A stretch of 32,183 nt of DNA from Pelotomaculum sp. DTU098 (GTDB taxonomy: Bacteria; Bacillota; Desulfotomaculia; Desulfotomaculales; Pelotomaculaceae): assembly GCA_001512635.1 (NCBI GenBank), contig LFSA01000062.1:1-32183 (forward strand), given 5' to 3'. A program made the position numbers and the translations under genes. The notes under the pieces were generated by a model that did not search any database, was not told where the DNA came from, and saw only the letters and a list, made by a program, of their open reading frames with translations. Shown piece after piece: positions 1 to 8,496 of this stretch (position 1 is its first letter; every line of letters begins with the position of its first letter).

Positions 1-79
1 AGGACGGTGATATCTTCTCTTTTTGTCTGTAAAACTCCTACAATAACTTTACACTAACCCTTTTGCCTTCTGCATCCAA

Positions 80-107
80 TTTTAGATATCCATTTTTAGA
101 TATCCAT
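80..107. repeat. 14-bp perfect tandem duplication over a stop codon
   Basis: The 14-mer TTTTAGATATCCAT occurs twice in direct succession (80-93 and 94-107). On the minus strand each copy reads ATG GAT ATC TAA AA, so the last codons and stop of the AtuA-like gene are duplicated. The upstream copy (94-107) supplies the stop that is used; the second is beyond it. It looks like a small slippage duplication with no effect on the protein. Confidence 0.9.
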
Positions 108-1448
108 TATTTCCAGGGGAAAGAGTTCAAAGGGATCGTCAACTTCCATCAGGTGATAGATACTGAAACGGTAAACCTCCCCTCCCCTGAAATCCGAGGG
201 AGAAAATGGAAAGGCCAGGTTCCCTGCTGTGGCCACACGGCCCGGGTAGCTGCAGTGAAGCATGGTGGAACGGGCAAAACCGCAAATGGTGTCCGCCAGT
301 TCCTGGGTCCCGGCAATTGCTTCAATAAGAATACCCAGTTCGTGGCAGGTGGTTTCTTTATTCCGTTCGAAATTGCCCATCACACCATTGCGCCCGTACA
401 GCTTGAAGTCCAGGAAATAATCATCGACATGGCTGAAATTATCCCGGACCCTTTCCCGCACGGAGTCAAGAACATAATCTATTTCCCTCACCATAACCGG
501 GTCGCGGCAACCGGCAAGGGAGATTGTCCTGTAACCCGCCTTCCTCACACCCTCCAGTTTAACACAATAAGAATCTGAGGGAATAAAACTGCTGCCTGTC
601 ACCCGGACCCGGCTTTCGCTAACCTGTTCAAAACTTGCTTTCTTAAGGTTGAGGCACCCTCCGGGACCGGGCAGCAGCACGGGGTCCGCCTTTTCGTAAA
701 GGGTGTGGGCGGCTACGGAGCTCACAGTGCAGCGCCTCTGCGGGTTTAAAGGCTCCACTTCAAAAAAGCTTTCGGTCAAAATGCCTAAAAGGGAGTCGCT
801 GCCGCTTCCCGGGCTTGCTGCAATAGCACCGCACTCCAGGATTTTACCCAGGTGAATGGCAAGTCCAGGATCAAAGCCTCGTCTAATGGCCTGGGCAGCA
901 AATACTGCGGGATCATAAGCCCGCCCGGCCAAAACTACGTCCGCACCGGCATCCAGAGCGCCTATCAAAGGCTCGACCCCCATCTGCCCCACAATTCTTG
1001 CCGAAGCGTCCAAATCCTCTTCAGTCAAGGGCTGTGCAGGGCCCAGGGGATGCACCTTGCCCGATCGCAGGGACTTCCTGACCCTTTCCCGGTCCACTTC
1101 TGCATGGACAAGCGCCAGCCTGAAGTGAAGTCCCCGCTCCCTGGCAATCTCCCTGACCAACTCGACATCCCTTTGAAGGTGGGGACGGCCGCCGCTCCCT
1201 CCTGACGTACCGATGAGCAGCGGGATTTTCCGGCTCACCGCCGCTTCCAGCAAGAATTCCAGATCCCTTTTAACCGCACCCCGGTTTGTGAAAGACACGC
1301 CGGCACCCAGGTAATACGGCCCCGGATCAGTTGAACCGGCATCCACCGCAATCACGTGGGGCTCCCGCTTGAGACCTTCTTTAAAGGATTCAACAGGGAA
1401 ACCATAGCCCAGGATTGCTGTGGGTGACAGTATGCGCAGTTCGTCCAC
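96..1448 (-). CDS. AtuA-like (DUF1446) protein
   Basis: A 450-residue soluble protein resembling the AtuA/DUF1446 family. That family is named after a Pseudomonas acyclic terpene utilisation gene, but its reaction is not settled. Family features visible are the early segment ending in DAGSTDPGPYYLG, the glycine-rich GTSGGSGGRPHL (about residues 80-91) and the conserved ADVVLAGRAYDPAVFAA (about 169-185). No signal peptide or membrane segment is seen. The GTG start at 1448 is chosen because GGAGGTG lies about 8 nt before it. A TATAAT-like -10 lies on the minus strand at 1523-1528, but no good -35 accompanies it. The gene stands alone and divergent from the phosphoglycerate mutase-like gene, so context gives no pathway. 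The family call is fairly secure; the function is unknown. Confidence 0.75.
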   Translation of the reverse strand: MDELRILSPTAILGYGFPVESFKEGLKREPHVIAVDAGSTDPGPYYLGAGVSFTNRGAVKRDLEFLLEAAVSRKIPLLIGTSGGSGGRPHLQRDVELVREIARERGLHFRLALVHAEVDRERVRKSLRSGKVHPLGPAQPLTEEDLDASARIVGQMGVEPLIGALDAGADVVLAGRAYDPAVFAAQAIRRGFDPGLAIHLGKILECGAIAASPGSGSDSLLGILTESFFEVEPLNPQRRCTVSSVAAHTLYEKADPVLLPGPGGCLNLKKASFEQVSESRVRVTGSSFIPSDSYCVKLEGVRKAGYRTISLAGCRDPVMVREIDYVLDSVRERVRDNFSHVDDYFLDFKLYGRNGVMGNFERNKETTCHELGILIEAIAGTQELADTICGFARSTMLHCSYPGRVATAGNLAFPFSPSDFRGGEVYRFSIYHLMEVDDPFELFPLEIMDI

Positions 1449-1676
1449 CCAAACACCTCCAAGTTTTCTAAAGACAACATGCTATCCCTACAATATCTTA
1501 TCGGGCGGAAAAAGAAAAGACTATTATATTGCTGAAATTCGACTAAAATAAGAATCAAAACCGGTTATCTTAAATTACATGAGGGTCGTTTTGCCTGGTG
1601 AGCAGGATTCACCGCTAATCAGGAGAAATACCTTTTAGTATTTAAATTTCCAAAAATTAAAAGGGAGAGCTTTGTC

Positions 1677-2882
1677 ATGAAATACGTTGTTTTACTGGGC
1701 GATGGTATGGCCGACGAAAAAATTGCCGCACTGGATAACAAAACCCCCCTGCAGTACGCCAACACACCCAACATGGATTACCTGGCTACCCATGGCGTTA
1801 TTGGCATGGCCCGAACGGTTCCCGAAGGTTTCCAGCCGGGTAGCGACGTGGCCAATCTTTCCGTGCTGGGCTACAATCCCAAAGAATACTATACAGGACG
1901 CTCCCCCCTGGAAGCGGTAAGTATGGGCATTGAACTGAAGGATGAGGATGTTGCCTTCCGCTGCAACCTGGTAACACTTTCTGAAGAGGAAAAATACGAA
2001 GAAAAGAAAATGGTGGACTACAGCGCAGACGAGATCCCTTCCGCAGAGTCCGGGCAGTTAATGGCTGAAGTCAACAAAAGGCTGGGCAGCGAGCAGCTGA
2101 AGTTTTATCCCGGCTTCGGCTTCAGGCACCTGCTGGTCTGGACAGGGGGACACCCTGACGTAAAGTTAACACCTCCCCACGATATTTCAGGACGGGTTAT
2201 CAAGCCTTATTTGCCGCAGGGCTGGGGCAGTGAGATCCTATTTAACCTGATGAAGGCAAGCAATAGCTTCCTGCCCGGGCATCCGGTCAACAAGAAGAGA
2301 TCTGAAGCAGGCCTGAGGCCTGCCAATTCCATCTGGTTCTGGGGCCAGGGCAAGCGGCCCGCACTCCCAAAATTCAAGGACAAGTTTGGGTTGTCCGGAT
2401 CAGTGATTTCCGCAGTCGATTTAATTAAAGGGATTGGTATCTGCGCGGGACTGGACGTGGTAAAACTGGAAGGCGTTACCGGTACCGTAAAAACCAACTA
2501 CAAGGGAAAGGTACGGGCCGCCCTGGCGGAGCTTCATAAGGGCAAGGATTTCGTTTATATCCACGTGGAGGCGCCGGACGCTGCCGGGCACAGGGGAGAG
2601 CCGGAGACCAAGATCCGCGCCATAGAAATGGTGGATGAAATGCTGGGAATGTTAATGGAGGGACTGAAGGGTTTTCAAAACTACAAAATCTTGTTGCTGC
2701 CGGATCATCCCACCCCCCTCCGGACCATGACCCATTCCAGCAACCCGGTTCCCTTTGCTATCTATGCCGGGGATTCTCCGAAGGCGAAAAGCCGGACCTT
2801 TGATGAGGATTCCGCGGCCGCATCCGGCCTGTATCTCACCGGGCATACCTTGATGGACTTTTTTGTCAACTACAAAAACTAG
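1677..2882 (+). CDS. 2,3-BPG-independent phosphoglycerate mutase, ApgM type (or proposed homoserine kinase)
   Basis: A 401-residue member of the alkaline-phosphatase superfamily, archaeal-type cofactor-independent phosphoglycerate mutase branch. The N-terminus VVLLGDGMAD gives the first metal-binding Asp. GSDVANLSVLGY (about 58-69) carries the likely Ser nucleophile. HVEAPDAAGHRGE (about 299-311) and LLPDHPTPLRTMTHSS (about 340-355) carry the remaining metal ligands. ATG start with AAAGGGAG about 9 nt upstream. A subfamily of these proteins has been proposed as an alternative homoserine kinase in genomes lacking classical thrB. Here a full thrB lies 3 kb away, so a mutase role (3-phosphoglycerate to 2-phosphoglycerate) or a redundant kinase are both possible. 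It is transcribed alone, divergent from the AtuA-like gene. The superfamily call is strong; the substrate is inferred. Confidence 0.8.
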   Translation: MKYVVLLGDGMADEKIAALDNKTPLQYANTPNMDYLATHGVIGMARTVPEGFQPGSDVANLSVLGYNPKEYYTGRSPLEAVSMGIELKDEDVAFRCNLVTLSEEEKYEEKKMVDYSADEIPSAESGQLMAEVNKRLGSEQLKFYPGFGFRHLLVWTGGHPDVKLTPPHDISGRVIKPYLPQGWGSEILFNLMKASNSFLPGHPVNKKRSEAGLRPANSIWFWGQGKRPALPKFKDKFGLSGSVISAVDLIKGIGICAGLDVVKLEGVTGTVKTNYKGKVRAALAELHKGKDFVYIHVEAPDAAGHRGEPETKIRAIEMVDEMLGMLMEGLKGFQNYKILLLPDHPTPLRTMTHSSNPVPFAIYAGDSPKAKSRTFDEDSAAASGLYLTGHTLMDFFVNYKN

Positions 2883-3399
2883 GGTAAAGGAAGTTGCTGA
2901 GTCTGTTCAGAAAGTAGGCACTTTCACCCTTCTGCTGGTGCCGCCCCAGCAGCATGGTGTCAATCCTGAAAAGGGCTAGGCTACAAGACTACCATACAAT
3001 AAGTTGATAAGTTGGTGTCAGGCACCTTCGGTGTGGGGTAAAGGAAGTAATGGTTCCAAGCTGAAAGTAGAGAATTTGCCGGTGCCACCCAGGCTACAAG
3101 GGTGTCAATCCTGAAAAGGGCTAGGCTACCATGCTACCTACCATAAGTTGATAAGTTGGTGTCAGGCACCTTCGGTGCCCCTTCGGCACCATAAGTTGGT
3201 GTCAGACACCTTCGTCATGAGGCACCCAGGGCACCCCTTATCTACTGGCAAAAGGCCTGTCTCAGGCACTCAGGCACCTTCGGCACCCGAGGCACCCAAG
3301 GTGATTGGCACCCGGTGATTATCATCAAAATATTATCACTGGCAGGAGGGCTGTCAAACTGCCTGCAAAAAATGATTGATATAATTGTTATAGCGCTTA
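2883..3399. repeat. Repeat-filled intergenic spacer: 145-bp tandem duplication plus GGCACC arrays
   Basis: No gene is seen here. Two imperfect copies of a unit of about 145 bp lie head to tail. Matching landmarks are GGTAAAGGAAGT (2883 and 3037), GGTGTCAATCCTGAAAAGG (2956 and 3101) and ATAAGTTGATAAGTTGGTG (2999 and 3143). Each unit ends in the near-palindrome GGTGTCAGGCACC. To the right (3170-3320) the pattern breaks into many short GGCACC/GGTGCC elements, some facing each other and able to form hairpins. The block lies downstream of the mutase-like gene and upstream of the ADP-ribosylglycohydrolase, both on the plus strand. It looks like a decayed REP-type palindromic repeat cluster; no transposase is present in the window. 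Confidence 0.85.
2928..2955. repeat. Dispersed palindromic repeat, copy 1
   Basis: CTGCTGG (2932-2938) and CCAGCAG (2946-2952) form a perfect 7-bp stem with a 7-nt loop, followed by CATGGTG. The 16-mer CCTTCTGCTGGTGCCG is identical to copy 2 at 7929-7944. The CTGGT..CCAGCAGCATG core matches copy 3 at 31132. A more degenerate relative (CCGGTGCCACCCAGG) sits inside the second tandem unit near 3079. Confidence 0.75.
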
Positions 3400-3423
3400 T
3401 TGATATTTGGGGAGTGTTATGCT

Positions 3424-4200
3424 ATGATCGGAGCTATTTGCGGGGATATTATCGGGTCAGTATTTGAGTGGAACAATATTAAGACAGAGGATTTCCCCCT
3501 GTTTAGCCCTAAATCAACCTTTACGGACGATACGGTGCTTACAGTGGCGGTAGCTGACTGCCTTCTGAGCGGCAAGGATTATGCGGTTGCGCTTAAAGAG
3601 TACGGGCGAAAATACCCCTCTGCCGGTTACGGGGGTATGTTCTACAGGTGGATGTTTTCAGAAGCGGCGGAGCCCTACAATAGCTACGGCAACGGGTCAG
3701 CCATGCGTGTCAGCCCGGTAGGGTTCGCCTTCAATACCATGGACCAGGTGCTGGAAGAGGCAAAAAGATGCGCGGAGGTTACGCACAACCACCCGGAAGG
3801 GATTAAAGGTGCCCAGGCGGCTGCCGCAGCCATCTACCTGGCCAGGCAGGGGGAGAGCAAGGATAAAATTAAAGAATATATATCCAACAAGTTCGGGTAT
3901 AACCTAAACCGGACTCTTGCAGAAATCCGCCCCTCCTATGTTTTTGACGTGACCTGCCAGGGCTCGGTGCCGGAGGCGATCATATCCTTTTTAGAGTCCA
4001 ACAACTATGAGGATGCTGTCCGGAAGGCTATATCAATTGGCGGTGACAGCGATACCATCGCCTGTATTACGGGAGGTATTGCCCAGGCTTATTATAAAAA
4101 GATACCGCTAGAGATCATTGAAAGGGCAAGGGAAGTACTGGACCCGGATCTTCTGGAAATAATAGATTCTTTCAATGCAAAATATTTAGTCCAGTATTAA
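3424..4200 (+). CDS. ADP-ribosylglycohydrolase family protein
   Basis: A 258-residue DraG/ARH-fold hydrolase. Members remove ADP-ribose from proteins or small molecules using two Mg2+ ions. The motifs line up well: GDIIGSVFEW at the N-terminus; FTDDT with the acidic metal ligands TDDT at about 34-37; GNGSAMR at 89-95; HNHPEGIKGA at 121-130; and GGDSDTIA at 206-213 for the second set of metal ligands. The ATG at 3424 is preferred because GGGGAG lies 9 nt before it; an earlier in-frame ATG at 3400 has no such site. No signal peptide or membrane segment is visible. The gene follows the repeat-rich spacer, is single, and ends at a terminator. No dinitrogenase-reductase gene or ADP-ribosyltransferase is in the window, so the substrate is unknown. 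Confidence 0.9.
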   Translation: MIGAICGDIIGSVFEWNNIKTEDFPLFSPKSTFTDDTVLTVAVADCLLSGKDYAVALKEYGRKYPSAGYGGMFYRWMFSEAAEPYNSYGNGSAMRVSPVGFAFNTMDQVLEEAKRCAEVTHNHPEGIKGAQAAAAAIYLARQGESKDKIKEYISNKFGYNLNRTLAEIRPSYVFDVTCQGSVPEAIISFLESNNYEDAVRKAISIGGDSDTIACITGGIAQAYYKKIPLEIIERAREVLDPDLLEIIDSFNAKYLVQY

Positions 4201-4237
4201 ATACACCACTCATCCAAATTATACCCCTAAACAATAA

Positions 4238-4270
4238 TGCCGCCGGTTGCACATGCCGGCAGCATTTTTT
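4238..4270 (+). terminator. Rho-independent terminator after the ADP-ribosylglycohydrolase gene
   Basis: Interrupted stem TGC-c-GCCGG / CCGGC-a-GCA around an 8-9-nt loop, followed directly by six T residues (4265-4270) on the plus strand. It lies 38 nt after the stop and faces the convergent lysC end at 4341. It may also serve lysC weakly. Confidence 0.85.
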
Positions 4271-4340
4271 GATTATGAGAGAAGAAAGATTCCACTGTTC
4301 ATAATAAAGAAGTTTTCTTAACCAGTCACCTAACAAAATC

Positions 4341-5564
4341 CTAGGAACTTGTCCCACCGGCCAGGTTGAACTTCCGGTGCAGGGCGCGGACTGCCTTCGT
4401 GGCTTCTTCAGCCTTAAGGACGCAGGAGATTTTGATCTCCGAGGTGCTGATCATTTCCAGGTTTATACCTTCTTCATAGATGGCCTCGAACATCATTGCC
4501 GCAACGCCGGGGTTGCTGGCCATTCCGGCTCCGACAATAGATACCTTGGCCACACCGCTGTCACTGGTATAGCCGCTGGAACCCAGTTCCGGCTGCAATC
4601 TTTCCACCACGGCCAGAGCTTTTTTCAAATCACCCTGGCTGCAGGTAAAGGCAATATCGTTCCTGTCATCCCGCATGGCACCCTGGATGATCATATCCAC
4701 GTTAACGTTTTCATCAGCCAGAGCTTTAAACAATTTATAGGCAATACCCGGCTTGTCGTAAACGTTGTACAGGCCGATTTTAGCCACGTCCAGGTCATAG
4801 GTTACGCCTGTTACCAGTAGAGATTTTTCCAAGTTTCCCGCCTCCTTGACAATTGTCCCGAGATTATGGTTAAAGCTGGAGCGCACATGCAAAGGCAAGC
4901 CATATTGCATGGCCAGTTCCACAGAACGTGGATGCAGGACAGCAGCCCCCAGGTGGGCCAGTTCCAGCATCTCATCGTAGGATATTTCAGCAAGCTTAAC
5001 GGCATCAGGCACAACACGGGGGTCAGCGGTAAAGACACCGTCAACGTCGGTATAAATCTCACAGAGATCGGCCTTTAAGGCAACCGCAAGGGCAACCGCC
5101 GTAGTGTCGGAACCGCCCCTGCCCAGGGTGGTTATGTCATTTGCGCTATTGACCCCCTGGAAACCGGCAACTACGATGATTTTTCCCTGCTTTAACTCAT
5201 CCTGCAGGCGGGAGGTGTTGACTTCCAAAATCTTTGCCTTGGTATGAACATTATCAGTCATAATTCCAACCTGGGCTCCGGTCAGGGAAATAACCTGGTA
5301 TCCCAGGTCTTTGATGGCCATGGCCAGCAGGGCTATGGATACCTGTTCCCCGGTGGAAAGAAGCATATCCATTTCCCGCTCCGGAGGGTTGTCGGTGATT
5401 TCATACATTAAATCAATCAGCTCATCGGTGGTGTCTCCCATGGCCGATACAACCACCACAACATCGTGGCCTTCGGCGCGGACTCCGGTCACACGCCTCG
5501 CCACACGGCGGATCCGTTCAGCGTTTGCTACTGAACTGCCACCGTATTTTTGTACAATCAACAT
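4341..5564 (-). CDS. lysC: Aspartate kinase
   Basis: Aspartokinase, 407 residues, phosphorylates L-aspartate with ATP as the first step to lysine, threonine and methionine. The N-terminal kinase motif QKYGGSSVANAERI (residues 5-18) and the TLGRGGSDTTAVALA segment are diagnostic. The C-terminal third holds two ACT regulatory domains, including the stretch VAKVSIVGAGMASNPGVAA and a final EIKISCVL strand, as expected for feedback inhibition by lysine and/or threonine. The ATG at 5564 is chosen over the frame's earlier start at 5594 because AAGGAAGG lies about 7 nt before it and MLIVQKYGG is the family N-terminus. It is the last gene of the ACT-hom-thrB-lysC operon, 72 nt after thrB. Confidence 0.95.
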   Translation of the reverse strand: MLIVQKYGGSSVANAERIRRVARRVTGVRAEGHDVVVVVSAMGDTTDELIDLMYEITDNPPEREMDMLLSTGEQVSIALLAMAIKDLGYQVISLTGAQVGIMTDNVHTKAKILEVNTSRLQDELKQGKIIVVAGFQGVNSANDITTLGRGGSDTTAVALAVALKADLCEIYTDVDGVFTADPRVVPDAVKLAEISYDEMLELAHLGAAVLHPRSVELAMQYGLPLHVRSSFNHNLGTIVKEAGNLEKSLLVTGVTYDLDVAKIGLYNVYDKPGIAYKLFKALADENVNVDMIIQGAMRDDRNDIAFTCSQGDLKKALAVVERLQPELGSSGYTSDSGVAKVSIVGAGMASNPGVAAMMFEAIYEEGINLEMISTSEIKISCVLKAEEATKAVRALHRKFNLAGGTSS

Positions 5565-5636
5565 TAAAATCGCCTTCCTTTTGTCGCCGGACAACCGCTG
5601 TCAAACGGTATCGCCAGTGTAGAATGATGGCAAAAT

Positions 5637-6539
5637 CTATTTTATTTCCAGGGCCCTTGCGCCAATGGGGCTTGGCTTTAAAACCAGGACTCTGCTCTTT
5701 ACACCGTTCTGGCGAAAGGTATCGCCCATAACCCTGGCAATTAGCTCCAGGTTAGAATCCGCAAAGGCAATTACCGTAGGTCCTGCCCCGCTCAGCGTTA
5801 CCCCCCGGGCCCCCGCCAGTTTGGCGGCGGCCAGGACTTTTTTAAACCCCGGAATACATGAGGAACGTATAAACTGGTGAAGGCGGTCTTCCATGGCCAC
5901 CCCCAAAAGACTTAGATCTCCCTGCTGCAGGGCTGCAACCAGTAAGGCAGCCCGCCCCACATTAAAGGAAGCATCCTGAAAGGATACCTGGGCGGGAAGC
6001 ATATCCCTGGAGGTTTTGGTGGCAAAGGTAAAATCCGGTATCGCCACCACCCCCCTCAACCCCGGAGGCGGTTGTATTTTCAAACATTTTACGTCACCGT
6101 CCGCCTGAACCGACACCACAATGCCTCCCAGGACGGCTGGAGCCACATTGTCGTGGTGTCCCTCTATGGTGGTGGACAAATTGATTATATCCTTCAGGGA
6201 TAGCTTTCCACCGGATAGGAGGTTTGCCGCGATAACCCCCCCGACAATGGCAGAAGTACTGCTGCCGAGGCCGCGGGCTATGGGAATCTGATTGAACAGG
6301 CGTATTTTTAAACCTGCCGGGGAGTAGCCAACCTGGCGAAATACATGTTGAACAGCTTGATAAACCAGGTTGTGCTCATCCCGGGGCAGTTCAGCAGCCC
6401 CTTCTCCTGAAATATCAATAGTCAATCCCCGGGAAGCAGGGATTACCTCAACCGTATTGTAAAGTTCCAGGGCCATGCCGAGGCAGTCGAAACCTGGCCC
6501 GAGGTTAGCTGTGGTAGCGGGAACCTGAACCCTAATCAT
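5637..6539 (-). CDS. thrB: Homoserine kinase (GHMP family)
   Basis: Homoserine kinase, 300 residues, converts L-homoserine and ATP to O-phospho-L-homoserine for threonine synthase. GHMP-kinase motif 1 is PATTANLGPGFDCLG (residues 7-21). The ATP-binding motif 2 PIARGLGSSTSAIVGG lies at 86-101, and motif 3 SGAGPTVIAFAD near residue 250. ATG start with AGGAGGG about 9 nt upstream. It sits between hom (55 nt upstream) and lysC (72 nt downstream) on the same strand, so the three are very probably cotranscribed. No threonine synthase is in the window. The presence of this classical kinase matters for reading the mutase-like gene at 1677, whose subfamily has been proposed to replace thrB elsewhere. 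Confidence 0.96.
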   Translation of the reverse strand: MIRVQVPATTANLGPGFDCLGMALELYNTVEVIPASRGLTIDISGEGAAELPRDEHNLVYQAVQHVFRQVGYSPAGLKIRLFNQIPIARGLGSSTSAIVGGVIAANLLSGGKLSLKDIINLSTTIEGHHDNVAPAVLGGIVVSVQADGDVKCLKIQPPPGLRGVVAIPDFTFATKTSRDMLPAQVSFQDASFNVGRAALLVAALQQGDLSLLGVAMEDRLHQFIRSSCIPGFKKVLAAAKLAGARGVTLSGAGPTVIAFADSNLELIARVMGDTFRQNGVKSRVLVLKPSPIGARALEIK

Positions 6540-6594
6540 CAGGGCAACCCTCCTGTACCGGTCCTTTCAGGGAATCAGAGGTGGTCCGGTGATG

Positions 6595-7884
6595 CTAATC
6601 CTCAACCCTGATCACATTAGATACCTCATTTACGGTTGACAGTTCCTTGATGATTTTCAGGGCGTCCTGCAAGTTTTTCTCAAGGACATCGTGGGTAACC
6701 AGTACTATTTCCGCAGCCTGCCCTGTGGTGTGTTTCTGAATTACAGAAGCAAGGCTGACATCGTTATTTCCAAAAACAAAGGCTATGCTTGCCAGGACTC
6801 CTGGTCTGTCGGCAACATTCAGGCGGATATAATACTTTGTTGAAGTCAAGCCCATGGGCTTGATTTCCTTTTCAGTAAAACAGGTACAGCTGCCCATGCC
6901 GGGAACACCACGTAGCTGGTAGCGGGCAGCGCTCATCACGTCACCCACAACTGCGCTGGCGGTAGGCAGTTCACCGGCGCCCCGCCCAAAGAACATGACA
7001 TCGCCTACAGCATCACCACTGACATGAATGGCGTTATAAACATCATCAACCGGGGCCAGGGGATGATCTTTAGGCAACAGCGCGGGGTGAACCCGCACCT
7101 CTATCCCGTCATCGCTGTCCTTGGCGATTCCCATGAGTTTAACCACATAATTGAGTTCAGAGGCATATTTTATATCTTCTGTGGTTATGCGGGTTATTCC
7201 TTCAATATAAACCCGGTCCAGAGGAACCCTGGTATTAAAAGCAATGGAAGCAATTATAGCCAGCTTCCGGGCGGCATCATAGCCTCCCACGTCCGCTGTG
7301 GGATCAGCCTCGGCATAACCTAAAGCCTGTGCCTGGGCAAGTGCCTCGTCAAAGCTGAGCCCTTCTTTGCTCATCTGGGTCAGCATATAATTGGTGGTAC
7401 CGTTGATTATGCCAAAAACCTGGCGGATCCGGTTGGCTGCCAGGCACTCTTTTAAAGGCCGGATAATGGGTATGCCACCGGCTACACTGGCTTCAAAAAA
7501 GATATCACAGCCGTTCTCCCCGGCCGCTTGAAACAGTTCTTTGCCGTGGGCGGCAACCATGTCCTTGTTGGCGGTAACCAGGCTTTTGCCCTGCTTCAGC
7601 GCTCCCAGCGAATACTCCAGGGCAGGGTTGATTCCCCCCATTACTTCTACCACGATATCAATGTCCGGATTGTTAATAATGTCGCCGGCATCCGTGGTTA
7701 AAAGGTCTTGTTCCAGTTCCAGGCCACGGTCCTTTTTAGGATTGCGTACCAGTATTTTTTTAATTTCCACAGGAGCGCCAACCTTTTGCTCTATTTCTGC
7801 CCGGTTATCCTTAAGGATGCGGTAAACGCCCCGGCCAACAGTACCCAGGCCCAGCAGACCGACATTAATTCTGCTCTTGGACAC
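6595..7884 (-). CDS. hom: Homoserine dehydrogenase
   Basis: Homoserine dehydrogenase, 429 residues, reduces aspartate semialdehyde to homoserine with NAD(P)H. The Rossmann motif GLLGLGTVGRGVYRIL lies at residues 9-24. The catalytic region contains SLVTANKDMVAAHGKEL, followed by the family core FFEASVAGGIPIIRPLKE and AQALGYAEADPTADVGG. The C-terminal 80 residues (from about YYIRLNVADRPGVLA) form an ACT domain typical of threonine feedback inhibition. GTG start at 7884 with GAGGGGG about 8 nt upstream. It is the second gene of the operon. The 80-nt spacer from the ACT-domain gene contains one copy of the dispersed palindrome. Confidence 0.96.
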   Translation of the reverse strand: MSKSRINVGLLGLGTVGRGVYRILKDNRAEIEQKVGAPVEIKKILVRNPKKDRGLELEQDLLTTDAGDIINNPDIDIVVEVMGGINPALEYSLGALKQGKSLVTANKDMVAAHGKELFQAAGENGCDIFFEASVAGGIPIIRPLKECLAANRIRQVFGIINGTTNYMLTQMSKEGLSFDEALAQAQALGYAEADPTADVGGYDAARKLAIIASIAFNTRVPLDRVYIEGITRITTEDIKYASELNYVVKLMGIAKDSDDGIEVRVHPALLPKDHPLAPVDDVYNAIHVSGDAVGDVMFFGRGAGELPTASAVVGDVMSAARYQLRGVPGMGSCTCFTEKEIKPMGLTSTKYYIRLNVADRPGVLASIAFVFGNNDVSLASVIQKHTTGQAAEIVLVTHDVLEKNLQDALKIIKELSTVNEVSNVIRVED

Positions 7885-7928
7885 CTGTTAACCCCCTCTC
7901 TATCCTTAAAAAATATACATTTTTTCAT

Positions 7929-7956
7929 CCTTCTGCTGGTGCCGTGCCAGAGGCAT
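7929..7956. repeat. Dispersed palindromic repeat, copy 2
   Basis: Shares CCTTCTGCTGGTGCCG exactly with copy 1 (2928-2943). It continues TGCCAGAGGCATG, so the right arm has drifted and the stem is shorter (CTGG/CCAG). It lies in the spacer between the ACT-domain gene and hom, inside the operon transcript. Confidence 0.65.
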
Positions 7957-7964
7957 GTATGTCT

Positions 7965-8417
7965 CTAGTCCACAATATGCCCTATAGGGCTGATTTCCCG
8001 GACACCATCCAATTGCCGGAGCCGGGCTGTGACTTCTTCCACATCCCACTCCATGCCTGCTGTTTCAAAAGTGATGGAAACACTGGCAAGGCCGTTTACG
8101 GGAATACTCTGATTAATTGTCAGAATGCTGGTTTTTGCCTCCGCCAGAGTCTTCAGGACCCTGGACAGTATCCCCGGGCGGTGTTCCAAAACCATGGAAA
8201 AGCTTACCGTAACCCCGGGGTTCCAACGGTAAAAGGGAAATACCCCGTCCCTGTACTTGTAATAGGCACTGCGGCTCAGGTTTACCTTTTGTACGGCTTC
8301 AGTCACCGTGGTAGCCTCGCCGCGCAGGAGTAATTCCCTGGCCAGGGCTGTTTTCTGAATAGCCTCCGGCAGGAGATCCTCCTGAACAAGAAAAAAACGG
8401 CGTTCTTTTCTGGCCAT
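7965..8417 (-). CDS. ACT domain-containing protein, PheB-like
   Basis: About 150 residues, the usual length of the PheB/UPF0735 family, with a C-terminal ACT domain ([20 protein letters not shown]) that probably binds an amino acid. The N-terminal half ([28 protein letters not shown], given in outline) resembles a helix-turn-helix, so a regulatory role is plausible but not proven. The start is ambiguous: GTG at 8456, ATG at 8438 and ATG at 8417 are in frame. The promoter just upstream would begin transcription near 8461, leaving no room for a ribosome site before 8456. Combined with family length, 8417 is preferred (MARKERRFF). It heads the operon followed by hom, thrB and lysC, so it may sense threonine, methionine or another aspartate-family product. 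Confidence 0.85.
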   Translation of the reverse strand: MARKERRFFLVQEDLLPEAIQKTALARELLLRGEATTVTEAVQKVNLSRSAYYKYRDGVFPFYRWNPGVTVSFSMVLEHRPGILSRVLKTLAEAKTSILTINQSIPVNGLASVSITFETAGMEWDVEEVTARLRQLDGVREISPIGHIVD

Positions 8418-8467
8418 TCCCACCACCCCGTCCTCCATCAGCGGATATTTTTCCACCCATGGTAGAC

Positions 8468-8496
8468 ATTATAACACTAGCCGGCTGAACAGGCAA
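8468..8496 (-). promoter_or_regulatory. Sigma-A-type promoter of the ACT-hom-thrB-lysC operon
   Basis: On the minus strand TTGCCT (8491-8496) is separated by exactly 17 nt from a perfect TATAAT (8468-8473). Transcription would start near 8461, giving a leader of about 44 nt to the preferred ATG at 8417. Confidence 0.7.

Noticed and set aside
63-578. 171-residue plus-strand open frame opposite the AtuA-like gene
   Set aside because: It is the antisense shadow of a well-supported family member and has no ribosome site.
2883-3399. CRISPR array
   Set aside because: The repeats are two long units and irregular short GGCACC motifs; there are no equal-length direct repeats with unique equal-length spacers and no cas genes.
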